Of a DNA stretch of 64,000 bases, positions 1 through 11,125 are shown one piece after another (position 1 is the stretch's first letter; each line of letters begins with the position of its first letter). Origin of the DNA: CAVQJU01 sp963754955 (GTDB lineage Bacteria > Acidobacteriota > Vicinamibacteria > Vicinamibacterales > CAVVIG01); contig CAVWHY010000005.1 of NCBI GenBank assembly GCA_963754955.1, forward strand, positions 62,001 to 126,000, written 5' to 3'. Under the pieces are notes generated by a model that saw only the letters and a list, made by a program, of their open reading frames with translations, had not been told where the DNA came from and searched no databases. A program made the position numbers and the translations under genes.

Positions 1-774
1 CTTCTTGTAGTGAATCCTGACGCCCAGTTGTTCTCCGGCGCGCCAGAGGAATCCGATGCCGGCGCCGGTGCTCACCGGCGTCGAACCCGGTAGCCACGTC
101 GCCAGCACGGTGTCGCGCGCGGTGGCCGCATCGCGAATGAAGATGATCGCGTCGTGGACGATCGCGGGGTTGCCGGGCAGCAGATCCGCGGCGCTAACGA
201 ATCGATCGCGGTCGCGCGCCGTTTCGAGGACGAACTCCTGCGTGTCCTCGGTCTTTCCGGCAGGCAGGGTGAACGCCGCCGGCAATTGCAGTGTCACGGC
301 CGGACGGCCTCGCCGCCACGTACCGCGTGAGCTCGGCGGCGCCTTCGACGCGTCCCCGGGCAGAACGCTTCCTCGCGGCGTGCCGCCGGTCACCCAGGTG
401 AGCACGACGTCCAGGTCGCGCGGCGACAGCTTGTGTGCGTCCCGTAATGCCGCAAAGCCCGGGTCTCCGAACCAGGGCGGCATGTGTCCTGAGGCCAGCT
501 CGAGCCGGATCGATTCGGCCCACGGACGCGCATCGTCGTACGTCAGCAGCGACATCGGCGCCACACCACCCGGCGAGTGGCACGCGCCGCACTCGCGGCT
601 GACGATCGGGTACACGTCCTCGGTGTAGGTGTACTTCGACGTAACAGGCTTGTGCGCTCCGACCACCTGCACCGCGAGCATCGCAATTGCGCACGCGAGC
701 CACGGGCCAGAGCCGCCCGACCTACCCGACCCCCCTGCCCTACCCGACCCACCGGACCTTTCCCAGCCCGTCAT
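1..774 (-). CDS. Secreted c-type cytochrome-like protein, C-terminus outside the window
   Basis: The frame runs off the left edge, so only about 258 N-terminal residues are present. The ATG at 774 has a GAGGGA ribosome site 9 bases upstream and overlaps the stop of the upstream gene (ATGA), which indicates translational coupling. Residues 7-23 are a Gly/Ser/Arg run encoded by a 9-bp tandem repeat, followed by a hydrophobic signal-like stretch (WLACAIAMLAVQVVGA). A CGACH haem c site lies at about residues 62-66, in the context YPIVSRECGACHSPGG seen in acidobacterial one-haem proteins of the copper-monooxygenase-like type. An alternative start is the ATG at 681, which would remove the repeat. 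Electron transfer in the periplasm is inferred; the substrate is unknown. Confidence 0.7.
   Translation of the reverse strand, partial: MTGWERSGGSGRAGGSGRSGGSGPWLACAIAMLAVQVVGAHKPVTSKYTYTEDVYPIVSRECGACHSPGGVAPMSLLTYDDARPWAESIRLELASGHMPPWFGDPGFAALRDAHKLSPRDLDVVLTWVTGGTPRGSVLPGDASKAPPSSRGTWRRGRPAVTLQLPAAFTLPAGKTEDTQEFVLETARDRDRFVSAADLLPGNPAIVHDAIIFIRDAATARDTVLATWLPGSTPVSTGAGIGFLWRAGEQLGVRIHYKK
719..762. repeat. 9-bp tandem array (GACCTACCC-like), partly coding
   Basis: About five degenerate 9-bp units (GACCTACCC, GACCCCCCT, GCCCTACCC, GACCCACCG). The array lies inside the 5' end of the cytochrome gene and encodes its Gly/Ser/Arg run. A closely related array lies at 10067-10111 in an intergenic position. 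Confidence 0.75.
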
Positions 775-1825
775 CGTATTCCCTCGTATATCCGCGCGAC
801 GTCAGAAGCGGCGCGACCGAGGGCGGCATACGCGTCTTCGACGTCCCCGCGATTCCCCGTATCGCCTGCCGCGTCGATCATCCAGGCCGCTCGCACGAAC
901 TGCTCCACCGCCATCGTCCCTCTCGCGCGGGACAGCTTGCGGCAGCGTCCGCGTTCGTACGTCGAGCGCAAGGGCAAGGTCCTTGGCCTGGAACGCCGGC
1001 ACCCACACTTCGCCGAAGGCGCCCTTGCGTACGAGGTCGCCGATGAGCGTTACGCGTTCGCGGAGGAGGCGCAGGATCTCGGGGCCGCTGTCGGGCACCT
1101 CGAACAGCGGCGCTGCCGGGCCGCCGGGCTCGCACGGTGGCGTCGGTCGAGAACTCGGGAAACGTGAAGTCGAATCGATACTCCTGCATGTCGCGTGTGA
1201 ACTTCACCTTCGCCGTCATCTCCGCCGGAAGCCTGATCTTCCCCACGCGCGCCTCGAGGTATTCGCCTCCGGCCGCCATCGTCAGCGGCACGGTGACGAG
1301 CTCCCTGGTCGTACGGGTCGCGGGATCGAACGTCTCCTTCAGCACGACGCGGCCGCTGACCTGCCTGGCCAGCTCTGGCACCAGTGGCCTGGTGAAATCG
1401 TCGTAGAGGTACACGCGGAATGTTTCATCTTGCAGATACGCGCCTTCGAGGTGATGCCAGAGATCCGGCGCCATGAAGAACATGCCGCCATGCCGCGGAT
1501 TGTGGTTGGCGTGTGTGGACTGCGTATACCGCCGTTCCATCGGGGAGCCGTCCGGACACTTTCCCTGCACCGGCCGATCGATGTCCGGCCGATCCGCGCA
1601 CGTCCACGTGACCGTCGCCGTCACGGGAACGAGATCGCGCCGGCAGATGGCGCACTTGCCGGCGCCTTTTTCTGCGACGACGGCGTGGACCGGGCAGGTC
1701 CAGATGGCTTCGGTTTGTGCCTCCGGTGACGCAGGCGGGGCGGGCGTCGTCTGCATCGACGCCCTCGAGGCGCCGCTTGCAGCAATCATCACGCCAAGAA
1801 CGAGGCCGCCCGCTCTTAGCACCAC
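771..1825 (-). CDS. Secreted protein with heavy-metal-binding domain
   Basis: The GTG start at 1825 follows the mmsA stop by two bases, and the end overlaps the cytochrome gene start. An N-terminal signal peptide (residues 1-22) is followed by a cysteine module (WTCPVHAVVAEKGAGKCAIC, about 42-61) of the CPxH...GKCxxCxxxL type found in periplasmic metal-binding domains, then a second Cys pair (WTCADRP, GKCPDGSP) and a His-rich stretch (HANHNPRHGG). The rest is an unassigned domain ending in a helical tail. The frame is broken near 1119 and near 979; each break is repaired by removing one base. A role in copper or other metal handling together with the adjacent cytochrome is inferred. Confidence 0.6.
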
Positions 1826-1827
1826 GG

Positions 1828-3364
<1,537 letters not shown>

Positions 3365-3405
3365 CGAGGTAGATTCCCCGGTCACTACAGTACTATATTC
3401 GCCCT

Positions 3406-4737
3406 ATGAAGCCATGGACCTCGTGGGTCGTGTCGGACCCTATTGCTGACTTTGGCGTTGTCCTCACCCGCACGAGGGCAGGACGCCGCGGCGGCGCGGG
3501 ACGCCGCGTTCGCGAAATTCCTGGACACCCGGACGCCGGCTGACGCCGCCCGCGCCGTAGATGCAGTGCTCGCCGCGCGCGTGGGCTACGAGGAAGCTCT
3601 GCAAGCGCCTGAAAGAGGGACGTCCGTACGCGGCGCAGAAGCCCGGCGTCGTGATGCTCACGAACAAGACGGAAGACAAGGTCGAGCACTACTACGCCGT
3701 CACCGTGCCGCCGGCCTACGATCCCGCGAAACGGTACCAGGTCCGGTTCCAGCTGCACGGCGGCGTCATGGGCCGGTCGACGAACCAGCCGCGAAATTCC
3801 GGCGAGATCGGCGCGCTCGCGGGCGCCGATCAGTTCTACGTGATCCCGTACGGCTGGAGCGATGCGCCGTGGTGGAGCGAGGACCAGGTCCTCAACATGA
3901 ACGCCATCGTCGACTCGCTGAAGCGCACGTACAACATCGACGAGAACCGCGTCGTCGTCTCGGGCGTCTCGGATGGCGGCACGGGCGCGTACTACCTGGC
4001 GATGCGCGAGACGACGCCGTTTGCGAGCTTCCTGCCGCTCAACGGCTTCATCATGGTGCTGGCGAACATCGACACGGGCATTCGCGACCAGCTGTACCCG
4101 AACAACCTCCGCAACAAACCGTTCTTCGTCGTGAACGGCGGACGCGATCGCCTGTATCCCACCGCGGCGGTCGAGCCGTACGTCCTGCACCTGAAGAAAG
4201 CCGGCGTCAGCGTGGACTATCACCCGCAGCCGCTCGGCGAGCACAACACGGCGTGGTGGCCGGACATCAGGGAATCGTTCGAGCGGTTCGCGGCCGATCA
4301 CCCGCGCGACCCGTCGCCGGCGCGGCTGACGTGGGCGACGTCGAACCTGAAACACAATCGCGCCCACTGGCTCGTCATCGACAGATTGGGCGCGCAGCCG
4401 GGAGATCCGAGGAACCTGCCGGACGTGAACGAGTTCAGTCCGAACCAGCTGATGGCGATGCCGCTGTTCGAGCACCGCGCCGCCTCGGGCCGCGTCGATC
4501 TGGTCCGCAGCGGCAACACCGTGGAGGCGACGACCCGCGGCGTCGCCGCGTTCACGCTGCTCGTCTCGCCGGATGCGTTCGATCTCACGCAGCCAATCAA
4601 GGTCACGTCGAACGGCAAGGTGGTCTTCGAAGGCAAGAGTCCAGCCGAGCGTGGCGACGCTGATCAAGTGGGCCGCGCGCGACAACGATCGAACGATGCT
4701 CTACGCGGCGGAGATACCGATCAAGCTGGGGCGGTAG
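3406..4737 (+). CDS. Secreted alpha/beta hydrolase
   Basis: A divergent neighbour of mmsA. The reconstructed N-terminus (MKPWTSWVVRTLLLTLALS) is a signal peptide. An alpha/beta-hydrolase core follows: VRFQLHGGVMG as oxyanion strand, VIPYGWSDAPWW, the nucleophile elbow VSGVSDGGTG, an acidic turn in VVNGGRDRLYP, and a late histidine (LGEHNTAWWP). The C-terminal 110 residues form a beta-rich domain ending ...EIPIKLGR. Three single-base insertions (near 3434, 3603 and 4641) break the frame; removing each gives continuous protein. The substrate is unknown; esterase/depolymerase-like families are the best guess. Confidence 0.72.
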
Positions 4738-4740
4738 GCG

Positions 4741-4800
4741 GGTTGGTCCTTGGTCCCTGGTTCTTGGGCCTTGGTCCGTCCTTGGTCCTTGGTCCTTGTC
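4741..4800. repeat. Heptamer tandem array TTGGTCC, left flank of the four-helix-bundle gene
   Basis: Eight or more imperfect 7-bp units (TTGGTCC, CTGGTTC, TTGGGCC) end 54 bases before the four-helix-bundle gene. The array downstream of that gene is built from the complementary unit (GGACCAA), so the two are in inverted orientation. Confidence 0.85.
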
Positions 4801-4853
4801 CTCAAGTCCAGCACCGGATCAGATTACGGCACCGAACGTGCTCTGTATCGAGC

Positions 4854-5306
4854 ATGGCCGTCTATCGATTCGAGGATCTGCGCGTCTGGCAGGCAGCCAA
4901 ACACCAGTGTGATCTCGTTGGACATCTGATCAAACGCCCGCCATTCCGAGCCGACCGCGAATTGGCCAGCCAGATGAACGCGGCGGCGCTGTCCGTCATG
5001 TTCAACATCAGTGAGGGATTTTTGCGACGCAGAGACAAAGAAACAGCGCCGTTTCTGCGATATGCATTCGCGTCCAACGGAGAGCTGAAGGCCGGCTACT
5101 ACGCAGCCGAAGGACGTCGGCACATCAGCGAGTTAGAAAGCAAAGACCTGATCGCGGCGAATGAGAGCATCGCGAAAAGGCTACGGCGATGCATGGGAAC
5201 TCTGAAGACGGACCTCGGACCGGGGGCCCAAGCACGGACCAACGACCACGGACGGACCAGGGACGAAGGACGGACCAAGGCCCATGAACCAAGGCCCAGG
5301 GACTAG
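4854..5306 (+). CDS. Four-helix-bundle protein of the 23S rRNA intervening-sequence (S23) family
   Basis: The first 110 residues match the S23/four-helix-bundle family: the start MAVYRFEDLRVWQAAK is diagnostic, with helices ending in NISEGFLRR and LKAGYYAAEG. Family members are also related to the Avd protein of diversity-generating retroelements, where it binds RNA; the role of lone S23 proteins is unknown. The last 30 residues (GRTRDEGRTKAHEPRPRD) are encoded by a tandem repeat, so the true end of the family domain is near residue 118. The gene sits between two tandem arrays in inverted orientation. Its TAG overlaps the TAG of the convergent MBL gene in the sequence CTAG. Confidence 0.85.
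   Translation: MAVYRFEDLRVWQAAKHQCDLVGHLIKRPPFRADRELASQMNAAALSVMFNISEGFLRRRDKETAPFLRYAFASNGELKAGYYAAEGRRHISELESKDLIAANESIAKRLRRCMGTLKTDLGPGAQARTNDHGRTRDEGRTKAHEPRPRD
5213..5305. repeat. GGACCAA/GGACGAA tandem array, right flank of the four-helix-bundle gene
   Basis: Imperfect units (GGACCAA, GGACGGACC, GGACGAA, GAACCAAGGCCCA) are the reverse complement of the array at 4741-4800. The array is translated as the C-terminal tail of the S23-family protein. Confidence 0.8.
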
Positions 5307-6772
5307 TCGGTCGCCGCCTTCGGCGCCGCCCGGATCGTCTTGACCATGTCGCGGTAGCTCTGAATGCTGCCGTGGATGGGGAGCTGCTTGTCGACGCGGA
5401 GCTTCCGGATCTTCTCGATGTTCGTGATGACGTTCTCGCCCCAGTGGTGGAACTGCCACGTCGAATCGTACAGGTCGGCCTGGACCAGGATGCGCTCGCG
5501 CGGAACGTACGCGAACAGGTTCGTGCCCTCCCGCGGATTGTCGCGCAGGTGGTAGAGCTGCACCTCCATCGCGGCGTCCTTCATCGTCATCTCGTCGTCC
5601 ACGGTCACGAGCTTCAACGGCTGCGGGGCCTTCGCGAGCTCGTCCGGCACGATTGTGTGCGGACGCGCGAGGAGGTCCTTGAAGAACTCCTCGTTGCCCT
5701 TGTACGTGATGATCGTCAGCCCCTCGGCGACCGCGACGCGGATTCCGCCCGAATGATCGAAATGATGGTGGGACACGACCACCTGCGTCAGGGGCTTCGA
5801 TGAGAGCGTCCGGGCCTTGTCGATCACGGCTTTCGATCGCGCCTCGTTGAGCGGTACCTCGAACAGCGTCAGGTGGTTCTCGAACTCGAACACGACGCTC
5901 CGGTGGTTGCCGGAACCAGCCAGCCACCAGATGCCCTTCCCCTCCGGCTCGGCCGTGACGACGATGGCGGGGGGCGGCGGCACTGGCGCCGCGGCTACGG
6001 CTGCCGGCGCGGCTAAATCCGGCCCGCCGGCGTCGATGGTGTTCTTCGCGACCGCCAGATCGAACTGCAGGTACTTGTCCATCTTCGTGGTGTAGTGCTT
6101 CGGCAGCTTCACCCCGCCGACGTCCTCGTAATCCGTGAACGCCGTGTCAATCGCGACGTCGCCCATGTTGGCGTTGTCGGCCATCGAGGTCACGCGCGTC
6201 GGCAGTTTCGTCGCAGCGTCGATCGCCAGCGTCAGCTTCTCGCCTTTCGCCGTGGTCACCTCGACGATCTGCTGATTCTGAGCCGTGCGCAGGCCGCTCA
6301 CTTTGGTGTTCGGCTCATCGAGCGCCGCCCGCACGATCGCGATCGGGTTATGAAGCATCTCGATGTGGCGATCGCGCGCCGCATCGGCGCCGGCCCTGAC
6401 CGGTGTGCCGTCCTCGCCGACGTTGAAAGCAACGTCGCCATCGAGCCCCGCATCCTGGCGCTGTATCGGTGAATTCGCGAACAGGAACTGCGCGGTGCGA
6501 AGCTGCTGAACGCGCATCCGTCCGTTGCCGGGATCGATGGTCCGCTTGAATTCCGTGACCTTCCAGGCCGGCAGCTCCGAGTCGGGCGTCGTGTTCTGCC
6601 CCGCCTGGGGCGCGGAGCCCTCACCTTCGATCGTCAGCGTCTTGATCGCGAGAATCTTTTCCCGCCCGCCCAACGCATTCGCGGCATCGACAATCACTTG
6701 CAGTTCCGGCGGCGTCCGGTTGCACGAACTGGCAGCCAGGACGACCAGCAGGACGTACGGTCTGAGCTTCAT
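5303..6772 (-). CDS. Metallo-beta-lactamase-fold lipoprotein
   Basis: An intact 489-residue protein. The start at 6772 gives a lipoprotein signal (MKLRPYVLLVVLAASSC), so export and lipid anchoring are likely. The N-terminal half is an unassigned LolA/LppX-like beta domain; a proline-rich linker (AAPVPPPPAIVV) leads to an MBL domain with the metal motif VSHHHFDHSGG, a second ligand region, and LPIHGS near the end. The gene is divergent from another MBL gene with 47 bases between starts. The substrate is unknown; the missing classical LYVNVD-type motifs make an antibiotic target unlikely. Confidence 0.8.
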   Translation of the reverse strand: MKLRPYVLLVVLAASSCNRTPPELQVIVDAANALGGREKILAIKTLTIEGEGSAPQAGQNTTPDSELPAWKVTEFKRTIDPGNGRMRVQQLRTAQFLFANSPIQRQDAGLDGDVAFNVGEDGTPVRAGADAARDRHIEMLHNPIAIVRAALDEPNTKVSGLRTAQNQQIVEVTTAKGEKLTLAIDAATKLPTRVTSMADNANMGDVAIDTAFTDYEDVGGVKLPKHYTTKMDKYLQFDLAVAKNTIDAGGPDLAAPAAVAAAPVPPPPAIVVTAEPEGKGIWWLAGSGNHRSVVFEFENHLTLFEVPLNEARSKAVIDKARTLSSKPLTQVVVSHHHFDHSGGIRVAVAEGLTIITYKGNEEFFKDLLARPHTIVPDELAKAPQPLKLVTVDDEMTMKDAAMEVQLYHLRDNPREGTNLFAYVPRERILVQADLYDSTWQFHHWGENVITNIEKIRKLRVDKQLPIHGSIQSYRDMVKTIRAAPKAATD

Positions 6773-6819
6773 GGCGTGGAGCTTAACGCAATGCGGCACA
6801 AAAGGTAAGATGCGCGGCT

Positions 6820-7707
6820 ATGACAACCGTGAAAGCCACGATCCTAATCGCCCTTCTGGCGGGCGTCGGCGTCGCCGCCGGCGCACAGCGGCGGGCGCCG
6901 CTTCCCGCGTCGCCCCGCCTCTACGTCTTCGATTGCGGCCGGCTCGAGGGCGGCGACGTGAGCCGCTTCCGTCTCACGCGACAGGAGATGGCGACAACCG
7001 ACATGTCCGTCGCGTGCTACCTCGTCACGCATCCGCGAGGAACGCTCATCTGGGACGCGGGCGCGGTGCCCGACGCCGACATCGAAGCCGCGGGCGGCGG
7101 TGCGGAATCCAAACGGTACCGCCTGGTGCTGCCCAACAAGGCCGAGCGGTTCGTGACGGCGACACGGACGCTGAAGTCGCAGCTCGCCGCCGCGGGGTTC
7201 GCGCCGGCCGACATCACGTACCTCGCGCTGTCCCATTACCACTACGACCACACGGCCAACGCCAACCTCTTCGCCGCGTCGACATGGCTCGTGCGCCCGG
7301 TCGAACGCGACGCGATGTTCGCGCCGATGCCGCCCGACCTGCTGCAGCCATCCACGTACTCGGCGTTGCGGACCAGCAAGACGATCGCAATCAGGACGGA
7401 AGACCACGACGTCTTCGGCGACGGCACCGTCGTGCTGAAATCCGCTCCCGGTCACACGCCGGGGCATCAGGTGCTGTTCGTGCGGCTGGCGAAGACGGGG
7501 CCGGTGGTGGTGTGCGGTGACCTCTATCACTACCCGGAAGAGCGCGCGCTCAACAGGATTCCCACCTTTGACGCCGACGAAAAACAGACGGCGGCGTCAC
7601 GGGCGGCACTGGACGGGTTCCTGAAACAGTCAGGCGCCCAGCTCTGGATTCAGCACGACTTCATCGCGAACGCGAAGCTGAAGAAGGCCCCGGCGTACTA
7701 CGAGTAG
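6820..7707 (+). CDS. Secreted MBL-fold lactonase-like hydrolase
   Basis: The 295-residue protein has a signal peptide (MTTVKATILIALLAGVGVAA) and an MBL domain with LSHYHYDHTANA as the HxHxDH zinc site, SAPGHTPGHQV for the third histidine, and CGDLYHY for the bridging aspartate. The arrangement, with YVFDCG at the N-terminus and a terminal QHDF histidine, matches the AHL-lactonase-like (AttM/AiiA-related) subfamily. Quorum-signal hydrolysis is possible but cannot be assigned without biochemistry. The 3' end overlaps the convergent ABC-F gene by 47 bases. Confidence 0.8.
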   Translation: MTTVKATILIALLAGVGVAAGAQRRAPLPASPRLYVFDCGRLEGGDVSRFRLTRQEMATTDMSVACYLVTHPRGTLIWDAGAVPDADIEAAGGGAESKRYRLVLPNKAERFVTATRTLKSQLAAAGFAPADITYLALSHYHYDHTANANLFAASTWLVRPVERDAMFAPMPPDLLQPSTYSALRTSKTIAIRTEDHDVFGDGTVVLKSAPGHTPGHQVLFVRLAKTGPVVVCGDLYHYPEERALNRIPTFDADEKQTAASRAALDGFLKQSGAQLWIQHDFIANAKLKKAPAYYE

Positions 7708-9608
7708 CCCGCGCGTCGAGATCGTCCCATCGCGCGTAAGTGGCCGTCAGCTCCGACCCGATCGCCTCGAGCCGCGCCAGCGACGCGCGGATCTCCTCGG
7801 CCGGTCTCGTATAGAACCGCGCATCCTGGACCGCGGCATTCAACTCGCGCTGCTCACCCTCGAGGGCCTCGATGCGCGCGGGCAGTTTCTCGAACTCGCG
7901 CTGCTCGCGGTACGACAGCTTCTTCTGAATCGCCTCGCTTGGGCTGGGCTGGCCAGCCGGCGCTAGCTTGGCCGGGGGCGCGGCGCCCTGTTTTTCGCCG
8001 CCAGCCAGTGCCGCCGGCCGCTGGCGCAGCCAGTCCTCGTAGCCGCCGACGTATTCGCGCACCTCGCCGTCGCTGTCGAACACGATGGTGCTCGTCACGA
8101 CGTTGTCGAGAAACGCCCGGTCGTGGCTCACGAGCAGCAGCGTACCTTGCCAGCCGACAAGCTCGGCCTCGAGCAGCTCCAGGGTTTCGAGATCGAGATC
8201 GTTGGTGGGCTCGTCCATCACCAGCACGTTGGCGGGCCGGGTGAACAGCCGCGCGAGCAGCAGTCGGTTGCGTTCGCCGCCGGACAGCGCCCGCACCGGC
8301 GACGACGCCCGCTCGGGCGGGAAGAGGAAATCGGCGAGGTACGCGTTCACGTGGCGCGGGTTGCCATCGACGGTCACCCAGTCGTTGCCGTCGCCGATCG
8401 TCTCGAACACGGTGCGCTCGGGATCGAGTTGTTCCCGCTGCTGGTCGTAGTACGCGACCTGCACGTTGGCGCCGCGCCGCACGTCGCCCTCGTCGGGCGC
8501 GATCTCTCCGAGCAGCAGCCGCAGCAGCGTCGTCTTGCCGGCGCCGTTCGGTCCGATGAGGCCGATGCGATCGCCGCGCATGATCCGCGTCGAGAAGCCG
8601 CGCAGGATCGGTCTTCCCGTCGTACGCCTTGGCGACCCTCCTGGCCTCGAACACCAGCCGCCCGGACACGTCGGCCTGCTCGACGTGCAGCCGCACCGAC
8701 GACATCTGCTCGCGCCGTGCCGCGCGTTCGTCGCGCATCGCCATGAGCGCACGGACGCGGCCTTCGTTCCGCGTCCGGCGGGCCTTGATCCCCTGCCGCA
8801 GCCAGACCTCTTCACCGGCCAGGCGCTTGTCGAACTTCTCCTGCTGCACGGCCTCGTTGGCGAGCCACTCGTCCTTGCGGCGCAGGAAGTTCTGGTAGTC
8901 GCCCGGCCACGACGAAAGCTTCCCGCGATCGATCTCGACGATGCGGGTCGCGAGCCGCTGGAGGAACGCGCGATCGTGCGTGACGAAGACGACGGCGCCC
9001 GCGTACTCGGCCAGGAACGTCTCGAGCCACGTGATGGCGTCGATGTCGAGATGATTCGTCGGCTCGTCCAGCACGAGCAGGTCCGGCTCCGCCACCAGCG
9101 CGCGCGCCAGGAGCGTCCGGCGCCGCCAGCCGCCCGACAACGTGTTCACGATCGCGTCGGCTGACAGGCCGAGCTTCGCGAGCACCAGCTCCACCCGCTG
9201 TTCGATGCTCCACCCCTGCTGCTCGTCGAGCTCGTGCTGCAGCCGGCCGAGCGTTTCCAGGCGCGCCGGCGTCGCATCGGTCGCCACGAGCACGGCGGTA
9301 TGGTGGTAGGCAGCCACCAGCTCGCTGAGGCTTCCCAGCCCTTCCGAGACGACGTCGAACACGGGACGATCAGCCGACAACGGCACGTCCTGCTCGAGCC
9401 GCGCGCGGCGGACACCGGGCTGCAGCCACACGGATCCGGAGTCCGGCGGCAGCTCCCCGCTCAGGATACGGAGCAGCGTAGACTTGCCGGTGCCGTTCCG
9501 GCCGATGACGCACACGCGCTCGCCCGGCTCGATCTGCAACGACACGTCGTCCAGAAGCGGCAGATGTCCGAACGCGACTGCAATATGATCGAGGGAGACC
9601 AGCGGCAC
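7661..9608 (-). CDS. ABC-F family ATPase (Uup/EttA-like)
   Basis: A soluble tandem ATPase of about 648 residues that acts on ribosomes. The first cassette has GRNGTGKST, LSGGWRRRT and VLDEPTNHLD; the second has GPNGAGKTT, LSGGERNR and VMDEPTNDLD, with a linker between them containing KARRTRNEGR. A coiled C-terminal domain (EQREFEKLPARIEALEGEQR) places it near Uup. The GTG at 9608 starts at VPLVSLDHIAVAFG. One inserted base near 8613 breaks the frame between DGKT and ILRGF. It faces the arfB gene with 21 bases between starts, so two translation-rescue/quality-control genes share a control region. Confidence 0.85.
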
Positions 9609-9629
9609 CGTAGGTCTTTGAAGCGTATC

Positions 9630-10055
9630 ATGCCGACCATTCCAGGCTTTCCGCCCCGCTTCCCGATTGATGAGCGCGAGATCGAGGAGCACTTCGTTCG
9701 CGCCTCGGGCCCCGGCGGCCAGAACGTCAACAAGGTGGCCACCGCCGTCGAGTTGCGCTTCAACGTGCACGCGTCCTCGCTGCCGCCCGACGTGAAGCAG
9801 CGGCTGCTGGCGCTCGCCGGCCATCGCGTGACCGGCGAAGGCGTGCTGCTCATCGACAGCCGCGAACACCGAACGCAGGCGCAGAACCGCGAGGCGGCTC
9901 GCGCCCGCCTCGCCGCGCTCGTTCAGCGCGCGGCACAGCGCCCGAAGCCACGCAAGGCCACCAAACCGAAGCGCGCCGCGAAGGAGAAGCGCCTGGATTC
10001 GAAGAAGCGCCGGGGCGAGATCAAGGCACTCCGCGGGCGCCAGCGCGACGACTAA
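9630..10055 (+). CDS. arfB: Peptidyl-tRNA hydrolase ArfB (YaeJ-type ribosome rescue factor)
   Basis: A 141-residue RF-1 domain protein that hydrolyses peptidyl-tRNA on ribosomes stalled without a stop codon. The GGQ catalytic motif is in RASGPGGQNVNKVATAVELR, and the basic C-terminal tail (KPRKATKPKRAAKEKR...KKRRGEIK) is the part that enters the empty mRNA channel in ArfB. It lacks the stop-codon-reading domains of RF1/RF2. It is intact and divergent from the ABC-F gene. Confidence 0.92.
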   Translation: MPTIPGFPPRFPIDEREIEEHFVRASGPGGQNVNKVATAVELRFNVHASSLPPDVKQRLLALAGHRVTGEGVLLIDSREHRTQAQNREAARARLAALVQRAAQRPKPRKATKPKRAAKEKRLDSKKRRGEIKALRGRQRDD

Positions 10056-10066
10056 ACCCGCTGCCG

Positions 10067-10111
10067 CCGACCTGCCCGACCCACCCGACCTACCCGACCC
10101 ACCCGACCTGT
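10067..10111. repeat. 9-bp tandem array (GACCCACCC/GACCTACCC)
   Basis: Five units: GACCTGCCC, GACCCACCC, GACCTACCC, GACCCACCC, GACCTGTCT. The array fills the space between the convergent arfB and Big2 genes and resembles the array at 719-762. Confidence 0.85.
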
Positions 10112-10963
10112 CTAGTTGACCGTGATGTCCACCGAGCCGGTGGCGCCCAGATACGTGGCGGTAATCGTGGCCGTGCCCGCGGTGGACAGCGTCGTGACCA
10201 GGCCGCTGCTCGAAACCGTGGCGATATCAGTGTTCACCGACGCCCACGTGGCGACGTTCGTCACGATTCGCATCGAGCCGTCGCCGAGCACGGCGGTCGC
10301 CATCAACTGCGTCGTCCCGCCGCGCGTGACCGTCGTCGTGCCGTAGAGCGTGATCGCCGACACGGTCACGTCGGCAACCGTGAGCGTCAGGCTTCCGGTC
10401 ACGCCCTGATAGGCCGCCGTCACGGTGACCGTGCCTGGAGCGACAGCCGTGAGAATTCCCGCATCGGACACGGTCGCCACGCCGGGATTCGACGACTGCC
10501 ATGTGACCCCGCTCGTCACGACCTGCTTCCCGCTTGTCGTCGACGCCGACGCCGTCAGCTCGCTCGTCTGCCCGGTCGGGACGAGCGTCGGCCCGACGAC
10601 GAGCAGCGACGTCACGGTCCTGGGAACCACCGTGACGACAAGCGTGCCCACCGCCGCCTGATCGGTGGCCATGATGATCGTCGACCCGAGCGCCATGGCC
10701 GTTACGGCTCCCGTAGCCGATACGGTCGCCACGCCGGGATTCGACGACTGCCACGACGCCGTCGTCGTGACATCCTGCGACGTCGTCGCCGACTGCCGCT
10801 CGATGGCCGTCAGCTGGCCGCCCTGCCCGATGGTGAAGGTGTCGCCGCCCGTAAAGGAGATGGAAGGCGTGAAGGTGGTCGTGGATGCGGTCGTCGGCGA
10901 GCTGGAACAGCCGGCAGTACAAAGAAGGACGGCCACGGTAATCGCGCGTAAAGGAGAAGGCAT
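10112..10963 (-). CDS. Lipoprotein with three bacterial Ig-like (Big2) domains
   Basis: The ATG at 10963 gives a lipoprotein signal (MPSPLRAITVAVLLCTAGC, lipobox LCTAGC). Three repeats of about 80 residues follow, each with the Big2 signature WQSSNPGVATVSATG, WQSSNPGVATVSDAG or WASVNTDIATVSSSG and a closing GTATIT/TVTV strand. Such domains mediate surface adhesion or act as spacers. At 283 residues it has no catalytic domain. Start codons further upstream (to 11101) would bury the signal peptide and are rejected. Confidence 0.85.
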   Translation of the reverse strand: MPSPLRAITVAVLLCTAGCSSSPTTASTTTFTPSISFTGGDTFTIGQGGQLTAIERQSATTSQDVTTTASWQSSNPGVATVSATGAVTAMALGSTIIMATDQAAVGTLVVTVVPRTVTSLLVVGPTLVPTGQTSELTASASTTSGKQVVTSGVTWQSSNPGVATVSDAGILTAVAPGTVTVTAAYQGVTGSLTLTVADVTVSAITLYGTTTVTRGGTTQLMATAVLGDGSMRIVTNVATWASVNTDIATVSSSGLVTTLSTAGTATITATYLGATGSVDITVN

Positions 10964-11125
10964 CGCAGCGGCACGAGCACGAACGCTGCCACCTGCACCG
11001 TACGCGGCGACGCGGGAATCAACGACTTGCAGCGAGAGATTTCCGCGATCTTTATAGGCCGTCCTCCGGCGTTGACACCGTGTGCACTCAGCTGCGGTCA
11101 CACGGCGATGCTATGATCGCGCGAT

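Noticed and set aside
56..628. Plus-strand open frame opposite the cytochrome gene
   Set aside because: It is a shadow of the GC-rich minus-strand gene: composition and the haem motif favour the minus strand.
4741..5306. CRISPR array or diversity-generating retroelement at the four-helix-bundle gene
   Set aside because: Units are 7 bp without spacers, and no reverse transcriptase, template/variable repeat pair or Cas gene is in the window.
9461..9853. Open frames antisense to arfB and extending the ABC-F gene to 9869
   Set aside because: The ABC-F family start is at VPLVSLDHIAVAFG; upstream codons have no family similarity and lie opposite the clearly coding arfB.
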